From Nereocystis luetkeana (Eukaryota; Sar; Phaeophyceae; Laminariales; Laminariaceae), in contig JARUPZ010000016.1 of the NCBI GenBank assembly GCA_031213475.1, positions 3,529,140 through 3,593,139 of the forward strand: a stretch of 64,000 bases of DNA, given 5' to 3'. The stretch's first letter is position 1. Each line of letters opens with the position of its first letter. The notes under the pieces were generated by a model. The model was not told the origin of the DNA. It worked only from the letters and a program-made list of their open reading frames with translations, and ran no database searches. Positions 63,094 through 64,000 of the stretch are shown here, in pieces. The position numbers and the translations under genes were made by a program.

Positions 63094-64000
63094 CTAACAT
63101 GACATAAGGAATGTAACGATTTAGTGCGGCACGGAAGGAGGTGGAATCGAAGGGGGGGGGGGGGGAGAGAGGGAGCCGGTGCCCCCGGCCGAATGTGCGC
63201 GCCCCAGCGCGGTCGCGGTCGCCGGCGGTGGAGGGGGTCAGATTGGAGGGGAGCACGAGAGATTTATCGTCGAGGTCGTCGATGTCGTTGTCGTCATGAC
63301 CGTGAGCAGCAGCAGCAGAATATGAAGCAGCAGCAGCAGAATATGAAGCAGCAGCAGCAACAGCAGCGTGGGAAAAGTAACAAGAGGAGGGCGGCACGTG
63401 CAAAACAGTGAACGACGACGGTGCACGGGCGGAGAGCGGGAAAGAAAGCGCGGGGAAGTAATCGCAGAGAGCGTTAGGGGTGTGGACGGCAAAGACCAGG
63501 CATAGAAGCATCTCCGGCTTGTACAAGGCAGAGTAGGCCACAATATGGTTCCTGTGAGTTCGTCCCCGTCCCCTAGCCTATCATAACAGCAAACCAGAAC
63601 GCGCTTTCACGGTGAACTGAATATTTTATGTTTTTCCTATTCGTTTCTTCGAGATTTCCCGCCTGCCGGCACATACAACGTTAACCTGTCTGATACCCGG
63701 TATCATCGTAAGTTGATAAAAATGTCAGTTTTGTGGGTTGGGTGCGTTTTTGGTTCAGGTATATCAAATCCGTTCCCGAATTGTTTTCACTTGGTTCTTC
63801 GACTAAAAAAAAATATCGGAGCCTGTCTCGCGACCCACGAACTACTACAACTCGTGCTGCGGATAGATCGCTCAAGCTCTAGACGTGAAGGCTGGTGAGA
63901 CCGCGTTAGATCCTCAAAGTAGTATTGTCGTTGTGCTTGGGTCTCAAAGAGGGCTAATCACGGGTCGGGCCAAACCTCGCGGGTCAGGTCGGGTTGTGTC
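63094..64000 (-). other. SZT2-like intron or unrecognised 5' exons
   Basis: Contains a (CAG)n-like array with ATATGA spacers (63305-63370), an open minus-strand frame rich in Ala/Ser/Tyr that I do not recognise, and the start of a third hAT-type MITE. No SZT2 block was found. Confidence 0.45.
63949..64000. mobile_element. hAT-type MITE, copy 3, cut by the window edge
   Basis: AGGGCTAATCACGGGTCGGG, then AACCTCGCGGGTCAGGTCGG, the same order as the left half of the copy at 40495. The first C of the inverted repeat is changed. Confidence 0.7.

Noticed and set aside
6720..63093. Assignment to VPS13/BLTP-type lipid-transfer giants or to several unrelated genes
   Set aside because: The ordered blocks ([24 protein letters not shown]...VFYMTL, VYGIE) fit SZT2 specifically, and reading phases link nearly all exons into one gene.

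Overview
Eukaryotic nuclear DNA, most like a brown alga (Ectocarpus or a relative, Stramenopiles). The signs are GC-rich exons with long Ala/Gly/Gln/Ser-rich inserts, many introns with GT/AG borders, AT-rich introns full of small non-autonomous repeats, and many runs of G. No operon, ribosome binding site or other bacterial feature is seen. The organism is inferred from style, not proven.

The window holds two genes that meet tail to tail. (1) Plus strand, 1492-2334: an intronless DinB-like, probably metal-binding, four-helix protein with a mitochondrial-looking leader. (2) Minus strand, from beyond 63093 down to a stop codon at 6720-6722: one very large gene that I assemble from about 37 exons (about 17 kb of coding sequence, about 5,700 codons). 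The conserved islands match, in order, the metazoan protein SZT2, the scaffold of the KICSTOR complex that brings the GATOR1 brake of mTORC1 to the lysosome. The N-terminal exons lie beyond the right edge. The exon calls rest on splice borders, reading phases that agree from exon to exon, and similarity to human SZT2 as I remember it; no alignment was run. Two junctions (63-60 kb and 55-53 kb) stay unresolved.

Layout: 1-1491 nothing clear; 1492-2334 DinB-like gene; 2335-6719 intergenic, with a dispersed repeat and a TA-flanked MITE; 6720-16015 the last five SZT2 exons, including two of 1.8 and 2.9 kb; 17.7-25.9 kb a cluster of small exons; 26.7-36.7 kb large exons with poly-Gln and poly-Gly inserts; 36.7-45 kb short exons between MITEs, tandem repeats and a hAT-like MITE; 45-53.3 kb middle exons with a nested repeat and G-headed repeats; 53.3-64 kb the 5' exons of the window, with minisatellites, an 85-95 bp tandem array and a long inverted repeat.

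The introns carry most of the unusual material: a 110 bp TA-flanked palindromic MITE in at least nine copies; a CAGGGCT-ended hAT-type MITE built from GGTCG repeats, with 8 bp target duplications; repeats that begin with a poly-G run followed by GTACTCAT; and an octamer, ACCAGGTA/TACCTGGT, found about 21 times by eye (about 2 expected), which sits as a clean micro-insertion inside two MITE copies and forms two SZT2 splice donors.
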